A stretch of 11,858 bases of DNA, from positions 1 to 11,858 of the forward strand of contig DATHTK010000070.1 in NCBI GenBank assembly GCA_035463295.1, read 5' to 3'. Source of the DNA: DATHTK01 sp035463295 (lineage in GTDB: Bacteria > Actinomycetota > Rubrobacteria > Rubrobacterales > Rubrobacteraceae). Positions 1 to 6,949 of this stretch are shown here, in pieces (position 1 is the first letter of the stretch; every line of letters starts with the position of its first letter). The position numbers were made by a program, and so were the translations under genes. Below the pieces are notes generated by a model. It saw only the letters and a program-made list of their open reading frames with translations, was not told the origin of the DNA and made no database searches.

Positions 1-303
1 GACGCGCCCCTGGAGCTGCTCAGGAGCGTGCGGGGCATGGACCTCGTCGAGCTGGGGGAAGCGAAGGAGTGCTGCGGCTTCGGGGGGACGTTCGCGGTCA
101 AGAACGCCGACACCTCCGCCGCGATGCTGTCCGACAAGATCCGGCACGTCCTCGACACCGAGGCCGAGTTCTGCACCGCCGGCGACAACTCGTGCCTGAT
201 GCACATCGGCGGCGGCCTGAGGCGAGGCCGGGCCGGGGTCGAGACCGTCCACCTGGCCGAGATACTGGCCAGCGAAGCTACGGAGGAGGACACTAAACGG
301 TGA
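1..303 (+). CDS. lutA: LutA, lactate-oxidation iron-sulfur subunit (3' part only)
   Basis: The last 100 residues of a CCG-domain (DUF224) protein are visible; the gene begins outside the window. The reading frame is open from base 1. Visible motifs are E-CCG-F-GG (cysteines 24-25 of the visible part) and D-N-S-C-L-M-H-I-GG (Cys65), the second half-domain signature of LutA/GlpC-type subunits, which bind an iron-sulfur or similar cofactor. In the Lut system the three proteins together oxidise L-lactate to pyruvate in the cytoplasm and feed electrons to the respiratory chain. The stop overlaps the GTG start of lutB (GTGA), so the two are translationally coupled. The lutA-lutB-lutC order confirms the call. 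Confidence 0.93.
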   Translation, partial: DAPLELLRSVRGMDLVELGEAKECCGFGGTFAVKNADTSAAMLSDKIRHVLDTEAEFCTAGDNSCLMHIGGGLRRGRAGVETVHLAEILASEATEEDTKR

Positions 304-1760
304 CCGTGAAGCCCCCCGACGCCTTCTCGCCTGGCAGGACGCCCACCTTCGAGGAGTCCGCGAAAGCGAGCCTCGCGAACCCCCAGCTCAGGCGGAACCT
401 CGGCAAGGCGACGAAGACGATCCGCGAGAAGCGGGCCGCTGCCGTCGCTGAGATGCCTGACTGGGAGGAGCTGCGGGAGGCGGGGCGCGCGCTCAAGAGC
501 CGCGTCATGCGCCACCTCGACGAGTACCTGGTACAACTCGAGGAGTCCGTCGCGCGGGCCGGGGGCCTGGTGCACTGGGCGCGCGACGCCGATGAAGCAA
601 ACCGGATCGTCTCCGGTATAGCGAAAGGTCACGGCGCCTCCGAGGTCGTCAAGGTCAAGTCCATAGCGACCGACGAGACCAAGCTCAACGAGCACCTCGA
701 AACGGAGGGAATAAGGGCGTTCGAGACGGATCTCGCGGAGCTCATCATCCAGCTCGCCGGGGAGACCTCCTCGCACATCCTGGTGCCGGCGATCCACAAG
801 AACCGGGCGGAGATCCGGGAGCTCTTTATGCGAAAGCTCGGCGCCGAGAACCTCTCCGACGAGCCCGAGGCACTCACGAACGCGGCCCGGCTGTACCTGC
901 GCGAGAAGTTCCTGAGCGCGAAGGTCGGCGTGAGTGGCGCGAACTTCGCCGTCGCCGAGACCGGTACTATCTGCGTCGTCGAGTCCGAGGGGAACGGCCG
1001 GATGTGCACGACGCTGCCAGAGGTACTCGTCACGCTGATGGGGATAGAGAAGGTCATCCCGAGCTGGCGGGACTTCGAGGTCTTCATGCAGCTCCTACCC
1101 CGCTCCTCGACCGCCGAGCGGATGAACCCCTACACCTCCTTCTGGACCGGCGTCTCCGAGGCTGACGGGCCGCGGGAGTTCCACCTCGTCCTCTTGGACA
1201 ACGGCCGCACGGAAGCGCTGGCCGACGAGATCGGGCGTCAGGCCCTCAACTGCATCCGGTGCTCGGCGTGCCTCAACGCCTGCCCGGTCTACGAGCGGAC
1301 CGGCGGCCACGCCTACAATTCCGTCTACCCCGGTCCGATCGGGGCGATTCTCACCCCCCAGCTCGTCGGCATCGGCACGCCCGGCTCGGATTCCCTGCCC
1401 TACGCTTCGTCACTGTGTGGGGCGTGCTACAAGGTCTGCCCGGTCAAGATCAACATCCCGGAGGTCCTCGTCCACCTGCGCGGCAAGGTCGTCCGCCGCA
1501 AGCAGGACCGCGGCAGCTTGCGCGAGAAGCTCGACCCGGAGAACGTGGCGATGCAGGCCGCCGCCAGAATCTTCTCGGACCGCGAGCGCTTCGAGAAGGC
1601 CCAGCGCCTAGCGAGGGCGGGGCAGTGGCCGCTCGTCCGGGGAGGTGCGATCCACCGCCTCCCCGGCCGGCTCTCCGGCTGGACGGACGTGCGCGACGTG
1701 AAGGCGCTCCCCGACCGGACCTTCCGCGAGTGGTGGAAGTTGAACCGGGGGAAGAGCTGA
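300..1760 (+). CDS. lutB: LutB, lactate-oxidation iron-sulfur protein (LUD domain plus two 4Fe-4S motifs)
   Basis: 486 residues, close to the usual family length. An N-terminal LUD (DUF162) domain spans roughly residues 40-290, with the typical stretches around GANFAVAETGTI and the MNPYTSFW segment. A ferredoxin-like part follows: C318-xx-C321-xx-C324-xxx-C328-P, then C373-xx-C376-xxx-C380-P, enough ligands for two 4Fe-4S clusters. The remaining ~100 basic residues match the C-terminal DUF3390-type extension of LutB. The GTG start at 300 overlaps the lutA stop, and the TGA stop shares one base with the lutC ATG. LutB is thought to relay electrons from lactate oxidation. Its relative YkgF has the same architecture, but the LutA and LutC neighbours make LutB the clear choice. 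Confidence 0.95.
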   Translation: MTVKPPDAFSPGRTPTFEESAKASLANPQLRRNLGKATKTIREKRAAAVAEMPDWEELREAGRALKSRVMRHLDEYLVQLEESVARAGGLVHWARDADEANRIVSGIAKGHGASEVVKVKSIATDETKLNEHLETEGIRAFETDLAELIIQLAGETSSHILVPAIHKNRAEIRELFMRKLGAENLSDEPEALTNAARLYLREKFLSAKVGVSGANFAVAETGTICVVESEGNGRMCTTLPEVLVTLMGIEKVIPSWRDFEVFMQLLPRSSTAERMNPYTSFWTGVSEADGPREFHLVLLDNGRTEALADEIGRQALNCIRCSACLNACPVYERTGGHAYNSVYPGPIGAILTPQLVGIGTPGSDSLPYASSLCGACYKVCPVKINIPEVLVHLRGKVVRRKQDRGSLREKLDPENVAMQAAARIFSDRERFEKAQRLARAGQWPLVRGGAIHRLPGRLSGWTDVRDVKALPDRTFREWWKLNRGKS

Positions 1761-2413
1761 TGGCCTCGGCCAGAGAGACGATCCTGTGGCGCATTCGCCG
1801 CGCGACGCGCGACGTCCCCGAAGACGAACACCCTGAGGACGTCGTGGTGGAGCGGGACTACCGCAGAGAGGACGAGGCCCCGCGCGAGGAGATAGTCGAG
1901 CGGTTCGCCGAGCGGGCGGCCGAGTACGAGGCGACCGTGCACCGCGTCAGAGAGGAGGCTCTGCCCGACGCTATAAGTGCAGCTCTCGAGCGGCGCGGCA
2001 TAAAGCGCCTGGTCGTACCGCCGTACCTCCCCAGAGAGTGGATACCCGAGGGCGTCGAAGCTCTACGCGACGCAGCCCGGCCGCGCCTGACAAAAGAGGA
2101 GCTCGACGAGAGCGACGGAGTAATCACCGGCTGCGCCCTCGCGATAGCCCAGACCGGCACCATCGTCCTCGACGCCGGGAGGGCTCAGGGCCGCCGGGCG
2201 CTCACCCTCCTACCAGACTACCACCTGTGCGTGGTGCGGGAAGACCAGATCGTGGACCTTGTCCCCGAGGCCTTCGCCGGGCTCGAAGAGGCGGTGAAAG
2301 GCGAGGGAAGGGCGATAACCTTTATCTCCGGTCCCTCGGCGACCTCGGACATCGAGCTCGACCGGGTCGAGGGAGTGCACGGGCCGCGCATCCTGGAGAT
2401 CCTGATCTCCTGA
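1760..2413 (+). CDS. lutC: LutC, lactate-utilisation LUD-domain protein
   Basis: 217 residues. The ATG at 1760 overlaps the lutB TGA (TGATG) and has a GGGGGAAG purine stretch just upstream inside lutB; an apparent longer frame to the left is only the out-of-phase shadow of lutB. The LUD (DUF162) fold is shown by the middle stretch ITGCALAIAQTGTIVLD and the C-terminal family signature SGPSATSDIE with V-x-GVHGPR after it. LutC is the third subunit needed for L-lactate growth in Bacillus-type systems; its exact chemistry is not settled. No transcription terminator with a T-run follows, only a GC-rich hairpin. Confidence 0.94.
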   Translation: MASARETILWRIRRATRDVPEDEHPEDVVVERDYRREDEAPREEIVERFAERAAEYEATVHRVREEALPDAISAALERRGIKRLVVPPYLPREWIPEGVEALRDAARPRLTKEELDESDGVITGCALAIAQTGTIVLDAGRAQGRRALTLLPDYHLCVVREDQIVDLVPEAFAGLEEAVKGEGRAITFISGPSATSDIELDRVEGVHGPRILEILIS

Positions 2414-2418
2414 AGTGC

Positions 2419-2439
2419 GGGCGCCCTTCTACAGCGCCC
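2419..2439 (+). other. GC hairpin just after lutC
   Basis: GGGCGC, a 9-base loop, then GCGCCC, starting five bases after the lutC stop. There is no T-run, so it is not a standard intrinsic terminator. It could stabilise the 3' end or mark a factor-dependent stop. A second hairpin lies at 2463-2479 (CGGAGA / TCTCCG, 5-base loop). Confidence 0.25.
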
Positions 2440-2589
2440 ACCTCAACGGAGGCTGTAGGCCACGGAGACGAGATCTCCGGCTACGCCGCCGACGCGCTTC
2501 CTCAACGCGAAGCCCCCCGCACGCGACTCTGCCGTTATGGCCATCTCACTACTGGGGAGTCTGGCGCCAGCAAACGACGCGGGCTACAT

Positions 2590-2938
2590 TCGGTAGTCTG
2601 ATTCGCACGGAGCCCGCTGCGGCCTTGAGAATCATAGAGCTCCTGAGCGAGCGCCTGTCGCTTACGAGCAGAGGATTGTGGATCTCGGCGTCAGGGACGT
2701 CCCGTCGCGGCTAGCCGGCTTGCTCCTTCAGCTCGCCGAGACGGAGGGTATGGTAACGCGAAAGGGCCGCAAGATAGCCAACCGCTACACCCACGATCAG
2801 CTCGCCGCCATGATCAGCGCGCGGCGCGTCGCCGTAACCCGGGCTCTGAGCGCGCTGCGGAAGGTCGGTGCCGTGGAGGTGCGTGGCGGGCAAATCTTTA
2901 TCAAGAACACGAAGCTGCTGGAACGCACCGCGGCGTAA
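2590..2938 (+). pseudogene. Crp/Fnr-family regulator remnant (N-terminal half unrecognisable, one-base frameshift)
   Basis: Two adjacent frames together encode the C-terminal half of a Crp/Fnr regulator. The first frame gives the dimerisation helix (SLIRTEPAAALRIIELLSERLSL, about 2598-2669). The next frame continues from about 2674 with EQRIVDLGVRDVPSRLAG and the winged helix with YTHDQLAAMISARRVAVTRA. Adding one T near 2670 (ctt-ac to ctt-tac) restores one frame, reading ...SERLSLYEQR.... Upstream, between lutC and about 2590, I see no cyclic-nucleotide-binding fold in any frame. The recognition helix has R-V-A-V-T-R, as in the intact regulator at 9887, so the two are paralogues. The second half could still be made as an 86-residue HTH protein from 2678, but no convincing SD precedes it. 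Confidence 0.75.
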
Positions 2939-2955
2939 GGGAGAGTCGGTCCGGC

Positions 2956-2990
2956 TTTCTAAGGCCCGGGTCGTGTGCTACGTTTAGTTT
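2956..2990 (+). promoter_or_regulatory. Possible gltX promoter giving a leaderless mRNA
   Basis: TACGTT at 2979-2984 is placed so that transcription would begin at or next to the gltX ATG (2991); TTTCTA at 2956-2961 is a poor -35 box with 17-base spacing. There is no purine-rich SD in the 20 bases before the ATG, which supports a leaderless start, a common arrangement in actinobacteria. Confidence 0.4.
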
Positions 2991-4481
2991 ATGGAGAATG
3001 AAGAGATCAGGGTCCGTTATGCGCCGAGCCCGACCGGCATGCTGCACGTCGGGGGCGTCAGGACGGCTCTCTTTAACTGGCTATTTGCCCGCAAGAACGG
3101 CGGGGTGTTCGTGTTGCGCATAGAGGACACCGACCTGGAGCGCTCGACGGAGGAGTCGGTCGAGCAACTCAAGCGGTCTCTGCGCTGGATCGGCCTGGGC
3201 TGGGACGAAGGCCCCGAGGTAGGAGGCCCCCACGCCCCCTACCGCCAGACCGAGCGGATGGAGCTCTACCGTCGGGCCGCGCAGAAGCTGCTCGACTCCG
3301 GCGCCGCCTACTACGACTTCGCAACCTCCGAGCAGCTGGCCGAGTTCCGGGAAGCGGAGCGAGCCGCCGGGAGGCAGCCGATCTACCGCGGCGGGCACTA
3401 CCGGGAGACGGCCGCCGACGAAGCGCGTGAGAAGGTTGAGGCCGGGGAGCCGCACACCGTGCGCTTCAAGACGCCGCGCGAGGGCCGGACGGTCGTGGAA
3501 GACATGATCCGGGGCCCCGTCACCTTCGAGAACGAGAACCTCGAGGACTTCGTCCTCATGAAGTCCTCCAACACCCCGACCTACAACTTCGCCGCCGCCG
3601 TGGACGACGCGGAGATGGAGATCAGCCACGTCATAAGGGGCGACGACCACCTCTCGAACACGCCGCGCCAGATCCTGATCTACGAGGCTCTCGGTAGTGA
3701 ACTTCCGGCCTTCGCCCACGTCCCGCAGGTCCTGGGTCCGGACAAGAAGAAGCTCTCCAAGCGCCACGGCGCGGCGAGCGTCGAGGACTTCGCGGCTCAG
3801 GGCATCCTGCCCGAGGCCCTTTTCAACTACCTGGCGCTGCTGGGCGCGGGATACGCAGCAGACGAGGAGATCTTCACCCCCGACGAGCTCGCCGAGAGGT
3901 TCCGCATAGACCGTGTCAGCGGCAACCCGGCGGTCTTCGACGAGAACAAGCTCCTCTCCATAAACCAGGTCTATCTCCGCCGCCAGACCCCCGAAGAGCT
4001 CGCGATGCAAGCCGCCCCCATGCTCGCCGCGTCCGGCGCGGCCACCGAAGAGGAGCTCGAAGAGGACATGCCGCGTCTCGAGGAGATCCTGGACCTCCTC
4101 AAGGAACGCATCTCTCGCATCACCGACATCCCCGACGCCGTCGGCTACTTCTACGGCGAGAAGCTCGACTACGACAAGGGGGAGTTCGAGAAGCAGTTCG
4201 GCAAGGAGTTCGTCCGGGAGACCTTCCCCGAGCTCAGAGAGAAGCTCGCTGCCCTCCCCGAGTGGGCGGAAGAAGCGATCGAAGAGGCCGTCCGGGGCCT
4301 CGCCGCCGAGAAGGAGAAGGGGGCGCGCCACCTCATACACCCGTTGCGCTTCGCCACGACCGGGCGCACCGTGAGCGCCGGGCTCTTCGAGACCATGCAT
4401 CTCCTGGGCCGCGAGCGCTGCCTGCTCCGCATTGAGGACGCCCTTCAGAATATGCAGCGGCTCTCGAAGCCCGTCGGCTAG
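2991..4481 (+). CDS. gltX: Glutamyl-tRNA synthetase
   Basis: 496 residues, full length for bacterial GluRS (class Ib). It charges tRNA-Glu with glutamate using ATP in the cytoplasm. The N-terminal catalytic Rossmann fold shows APSPTG followed by the HIGH-type motif HVGG at residues 19-22 and R-I-E-D-T-D at 43-48. The KMSKS-type loop is KLSKR at 254-258, followed by HGA. The all-alpha anticodon-binding part fills the C-terminus, ending with the usual HPLRFATTGR and a LLRIEDAL-type tail. The ATG at 2991 places the APSPTG motif at the normal distance from the N-terminus; no SD is seen. A tRNA-Glu gene follows 120 bases downstream on the same strand, so enzyme and substrate genes are neighbours. 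Whether it is discriminating (Glu only) or also charges tRNA-Gln cannot be told from motifs alone. Confidence 0.97.
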   Translation: MENEEIRVRYAPSPTGMLHVGGVRTALFNWLFARKNGGVFVLRIEDTDLERSTEESVEQLKRSLRWIGLGWDEGPEVGGPHAPYRQTERMELYRRAAQKLLDSGAAYYDFATSEQLAEFREAERAAGRQPIYRGGHYRETAADEAREKVEAGEPHTVRFKTPREGRTVVEDMIRGPVTFENENLEDFVLMKSSNTPTYNFAAAVDDAEMEISHVIRGDDHLSNTPRQILIYEALGSELPAFAHVPQVLGPDKKKLSKRHGAASVEDFAAQGILPEALFNYLALLGAGYAADEEIFTPDELAERFRIDRVSGNPAVFDENKLLSINQVYLRRQTPEELAMQAAPMLAASGAATEEELEEDMPRLEEILDLLKERISRITDIPDAVGYFYGEKLDYDKGEFEKQFGKEFVRETFPELREKLAALPEWAEEAIEEAVRGLAAEKEKGARHLIHPLRFATTGRTVSAGLFETMHLLGRERCLLRIEDALQNMQRLSKPVG

Positions 4482-4552
4482 CCGGCCAGAGCGCCCAGCA
4501 AAGGAGCGATCGGACCGGAAAGAACCGGGGCCCGGATCAGCTGAAATACGCT

Positions 4553-4581
4553 TTGACGAAGCACCCTCTGTCGGGTAAACT
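4553..4581 (+). promoter_or_regulatory. Promoter of the tRNA-Glu gene
   Basis: TTGACG (4553-4558), a 17-base spacer, then TAAACT (4576-4581): a near-consensus housekeeping promoter. Transcription would start near 4588, about 13 bases before the mature tRNA 5' end, a normal length for a short tRNA leader. Confidence 0.75.
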
Positions 4582-4600
4582 CTTCCGGCTCCGGCAACAA

Positions 4601-4673
4601 GGCCCCATCGTCTAGAGGCCAAGGACATCGCCCTCTCACGGCGAAAACCCGGGTTCGAATCCCGGTGGGGTCA
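4601..4673 (+). tRNA. tRNA-Glu (anticodon CUC)
   Basis: A 73-base cloverleaf can be folded by hand. The acceptor GGCCCCA pairs with TGGGGTC (one G-U) and has discriminator A at 4673. The D arm is GTCT/GGAC. The anticodon stem TCGCC/GGCGA carries loop CTCTCAC with anticodon CTC at 4635-4637, reading GAG codons. The T arm is CCGGG / TTCGAAT / CCCGG. CCA is not encoded and must be added after transcription. The GTCTAGAGGCC D-loop region is typical of tRNA-Glu. Confidence 0.96.
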
Positions 4674-4681
4674 CTCTTTCT

Positions 4682-4705
4682 AGCCCGCTTCGAGGCGGGC
4701 TTTTT
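4682..4705 (+). terminator. Intrinsic terminator of the tRNA-Glu transcript
   Basis: AGCCCGC / GCGGGCT stem of 7 bp with a 6-base loop (TTCGAG) followed directly by TTTTT, starting 8 bases after the tRNA. A textbook Rho-independent terminator. Confidence 0.9.
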
Positions 4706-4782
4706 CATGTCAGGGAGACCGGACCAGTTGTCACGCCACAGCCACTTCCTGCGGCCATTTTCGCATGAAATCCACTCTATAT

Positions 4783-4821
4783 GATTCGAGCGAAGCCCGA
4801 GTCAAAGGGGCGCTAAACCCC
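4783..4821 (-). terminator. Weak candidate terminator region of the arsenic operon
   Basis: Read on the minus strand after the arsR stop: GGGG, a 7-base loop, CCCC, then TTT (4821-4804). A second hairpin TCGGGC-TTC-GCTCGA follows (4800-4786; its other strand has the stable GCGAAGC turn). The first stem is only 4 bp and the T-run is short, so termination here is uncertain. Confidence 0.3.
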
Positions 4822-4827
4822 GGCGAC

Positions 4828-5235
4828 CTACTCCTCCGGAACACCCAGATGGGCCGCAGCGTCCCCGAGCAACTCCCGGACCGCCTCGCCATCGACCGAG
4901 TAGAAGCTCCACTTGCCTCGCTTCTCCTCCCGGATGAGCCCGGCGTCCTTGAGCTTGCGCAGGTGGTAGGAGACCTTCGACTGGCCCATGCCGAAGTAAT
5001 CCTCGAACTCGCAGACGCAGATGCCTTCGTCCCCTTCGCTCACCGGGGCTCCGAGGTCCGGCAGGCTGCAGCAACTCCTCCCCTCGGCCATCATCCCGAG
5101 CATCCTCACCCTGATCGGGTCGGAGAGGGCTCGGCCGAGGGCGACGAGGTGCTCGACCCGCTCCTCCGAGATCCCGTCCGCCAAGACATGTCGGACGCCG
5201 TTCTCCTCGACGACCTCGATCCTGCGGCTAGCCAA
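4828..5235 (-). CDS. arsR: ArsR-family arsenic-responsive repressor
   Basis: 135 residues if started at the TTG at 5235. That start has GGAGAGG about seven bases upstream and overlaps the arsM stop by 8 bases. An in-frame ATG at 5337 would lie deep inside arsM and add unrelated sequence. The winged helix-turn-helix is clear: ALSDPIRVRML at about 36-46, then I-C-V-C-E-F at 72-77, the counterpart of the ELCVCDL arsenic box, then GMGQSKVSYHLRKLKDAGLI at 82-101. Cys73 and Cys75 are the expected As(III) ligands; an extra pair Cys55-Cys56 lies upstream and may supply the third thiol (inference). In family terms it represses DNA until As(III) binds. It is the last gene of its operon and probably controls it through the dyad at 6328-6343. 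Confidence 0.9.
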   Translation of the reverse strand: MASRRIEVVEENGVRHVLADGISEERVEHLVALGRALSDPIRVRMLGMMAEGRSCCSLPDLGAPVSEGDEGICVCEFEDYFGMGQSKVSYHLRKLKDAGLIREEKRGKWSFYSVDGEAVRELLGDAAAHLGVPEE

Positions 5236-6085
5236 GATCGGCCTCTCCGTCGAGCGGCTTGCGGGCCCGGACGAAGGCGCTTGCGGCGGGGACCCTCCGG
5301 AGGGCCTCGATCTCCTCTTCCCTCGCCAGACCTTCAACGACCTCCGGGGCGTAGACGTTGGTCACCTCTACGGAGACCTCCTCGAAGCCCGCCTCCCCAA
5401 GCATCTCCTCGTACTCGCCCTTCTCGAGGGCTCCGGCGACGCACCCGGTCCACAAGCCCACCGTGCGGAGCACCGACTCGGGCAGGTTACGCTTGCTCCC
5501 GAGGAATACGACATCAGAGACGGCGAACCGCCCACCCGGCTTGAGAACTCGGAAGGCCTCGGAGATAACCTTCTGCTTGTCGGTAGAGAGGTTGATGACG
5601 CAGTTGGAGATCACGACGTCCACGTGATCGTCGGGGAGTGGCACGTCTTCGATGTGGCCCTTGAGGAACTCGACGTTCTCGACTCTCGCCCTTCTCTGGT
5701 TCTCACGGGCGAGGGCGAGCATCTCGTCGGTCATGTCCAGCCCGTAGGCCTCCCCGCCCGGCGACACCCTCCGGGCGGAGAGCAGCACGTCGATGCCCCC
5801 GCCACTCCCGAGGTCCAGCACCACCTCGCCCGGCGAGAGCGCCGCCAGAGCGGTCGGGTTGCCGCACCCCAACGAGGCACTTACGGCCTCCCGCGGTAGC
5901 TCTCCCAGCTCCTCTGAGGAGTAGCTCTTGTCGGTGAGAACGACCTTCTGAGCCTCTGGGGCCTCCGAGCCGGACCCGCCGCAACACGAGGAGTCGCAGC
6001 AACCGCCGTCCCCGTCTCCTTCCGTAACGCTGCGGGCCGCCTCGGCATAGCGCCGCCTGACCTGCTCCCGGATTCCCTCGCTCAT
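5228..6085 (-). CDS. arsM: Arsenite S-adenosylmethionine methyltransferase (ArsM/AS3MT type)
   Basis: 285 residues from the ATG at 6085, which has AAGGAGGT nine bases upstream; a longer frame to 6151 lacks this spacing and adds a non-conserved head. It uses SAM to methylate As(III) to mono-, di- and trimethyl forms. The Rossmann methyltransferase motif I is VVLDLGSGGGIDV (88-100), with acidic D117 after the next strand. The three cysteines expected to bind arsenic are present: Cys74 in LGCGNP, Cys162 in ISNCVINL and Cys215 in TGCVAGAL. The N-terminus also carries a CC-xxx-CC cluster (29-35), seen in many bacterial ArsM proteins. Its start overlaps the stop of the upstream small gene (ATGA), and its end overlaps arsR, so the three genes form one coupled operon. 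Confidence 0.95.
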   Translation of the reverse strand: MSEGIREQVRRRYAEAARSVTEGDGDGGCCDSSCCGGSGSEAPEAQKVVLTDKSYSSEELGELPREAVSASLGCGNPTALAALSPGEVVLDLGSGGGIDVLLSARRVSPGGEAYGLDMTDEMLALARENQRRARVENVEFLKGHIEDVPLPDDHVDVVISNCVINLSTDKQKVISEAFRVLKPGGRFAVSDVVFLGSKRNLPESVLRTVGLWTGCVAGALEKGEYEEMLGEAGFEEVSVEVTNVYAPEVVEGLAREEEIEALRRVPAASAFVRARKPLDGEADLG

Positions 6086-6279
6086 GCGCAACAGACCTCC
6101 TTCATCTCTCCGGTTGCACTTCCTCCACCCGCCACCTGGCGAGCCCACCACCCGCCGATTAAGCCAAGCCCCCGGCCCGCGCGCTCCCGGACCTCCCTCG
6201 CCACACGGGCACGGGCGGCCTCCTCTCGAAGCTCCTCGATCCTGACCTTCGCCACCTCGTGAACGATGTAGTCGTTCAC
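6082..6279 (-). CDS. Small charged protein, first gene of the arsenic operon
   Basis: 65 residues from GTG at 6279 (AGGAAGG about nine bases upstream); a second GTG at 6297 in frame would add six residues. The N-terminal part (NDYIVHEVAKVRIEELREEA) is a charged amphipathic helix. It resembles short actinobacterial proteins of unknown role with a 'VHELA..R..EL..EA' helix, from memory. A glycine/tryptophan stretch GLIGGWW and a C-terminal KEVCCA with vicinal cysteines follow. Its stop overlaps the arsM ATG (ATGA), so translation of arsM depends on it. The Cys pair could touch arsenic, but part of the tail is also the arsM ribosome-binding site, so the cysteines may be incidental. Function unknown. 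Confidence 0.65.
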   Translation of the reverse strand: MNDYIVHEVAKVRIEELREEAARARVAREVRERAGRGLGLIGGWWARQVAGGGSATGEMKEVCCA

Positions 6280-6320
6280 CTCACCCGCCTTCCTCACTTA
6301 GATCTAATCTCGTTGATTCG

Positions 6321-6350
6321 AGTATATATCAACATACTTTGATCCGTCAA
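6321..6350 (-). promoter_or_regulatory. Promoter of the arsenic operon
   Basis: On the minus strand, TTGACG (6350-6345), an 18-base spacer and TATACT (6326-6321). An AT-rich island in GC-rich surroundings. Transcription should start near 6314, about 35 bases before the GTG at 6279. Confidence 0.75.
6328..6343. promoter_or_regulatory. ArsR operator: ATCAA-N6-TTGAT dyad
   Basis: Perfect inverted repeat ATCAA (6328-6332), six bases, TTGAT (6339-6343). It lies exactly between the -35 and -10 boxes, where a bound ArsR dimer would block RNA polymerase. This matches the general ArsR/SmtB operator form. An extra TTGAT at 6313-6317 lies near the start point and could be an accessory half-site. Confidence 0.75.
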
Positions 6351-6949
6351 GCGTTATGGACAGATCTCGGAGCCGTCACGCCGTTCTGCTCGTACTCGAC
6401 GATCCCGGTGCTAGTCGGGCTGTTGAGAAGCGGTGCTCCGTTCGGCCCGACCATGGCGTTCCTCTTCGCCTCTCCTCTGCTCGACCCCGTGGTGCTGGGG
6501 GTTTTCGCCTTCGTGGTAGGGAATATGCGGTTGTGACCTTCATTGGCTCGGTGGCTGTAGGGGTCTTCCTTGCCAAGCTCGGCTTGGAGGCCGCAGTCAA
6601 GCAGCCGGTCCTGGCGAGCTGTGAGGCGAGAGTCGACCTACCGGAGAGACCGGTGTGGCGGCGAGCGTGGAGCGAGGCTTGGGCATTCTTCGTGCCCGTG
6701 ATCCCCTACCTGCTCGTGGGCACTACGGTCGGTGCCCTCCCCCATGGTTTCGTACCTACCGGTTGGATCGTCGCTCTCGCTAGGGCTGGGCAGCCAATGG
6801 CGATCCCCATGGCCGCCGCTCTCGGGGTGCCCTTCTACGTCGACGTTGAGGCCATCGACTTCCAGTACAGATCAAGTTCTAGTTCAGGTCGAGTCATCCC
6901 GGAAGTACGCCGCTTCTCTGGACACCTCTACTGCCGCCGGGCAAGGTAG
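6339..6949 (+). pseudogene. DUF318/ArsP-type permease remnant (5'-deleted, frameshifted, 3'-truncated)
   Basis: From about 6362 the first frame encodes DLGAVTPFCSYSTIPVLVGL and on to ASPLLDPVVLGVFAFVVG, the first membrane half of the DUF318 (YraQ/ArsP) permease family. The family's N-terminal helices before this point are missing. The frame stops at 6534-6536, but homology continues one frame over from about 6520 (EYAVVTFIGSVAVGVFLAKLGLE), so one base was lost or two gained around 6515-6525. The second half resumes with IPYLLVGTTVGALPHGFVPTGW and ALGVPFYVDVEAI, then breaks near 6860; a later VIPEV may be the far side of an internal deletion. The usual CSCS motif reads CSYS (TGC to TAC). It lies divergent to arsM and ends against the convergent EamA gene. 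Intact relatives export trivalent methylarsenicals; this one cannot work. Confidence 0.8.

Noticed and set aside
1259..1759. N-terminal extension of lutC to 1259
   Set aside because: This part is an out-of-phase shadow of lutB, rich in P/R/G; the ATG at 1760 gives the family length.
3081..4628. A 515-codon open frame on the minus strand
   Set aside because: It is antisense to gltX, whose motifs and length are certain. Long antisense frames are common in GC-rich genes, and its sequence is low-complexity L/V/G/E.
4478..4708. Minus-strand frame over the tRNA-Glu gene
   Set aside because: The tRNA cloverleaf, promoter and terminator explain the bases. Frames antisense to tRNA genes, with TGIRTRV-like text, are a well-known false annotation.
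5021..5899. A 292-codon plus-strand frame
   Set aside because: It is antisense to arsM and arsR, both confidently identified.
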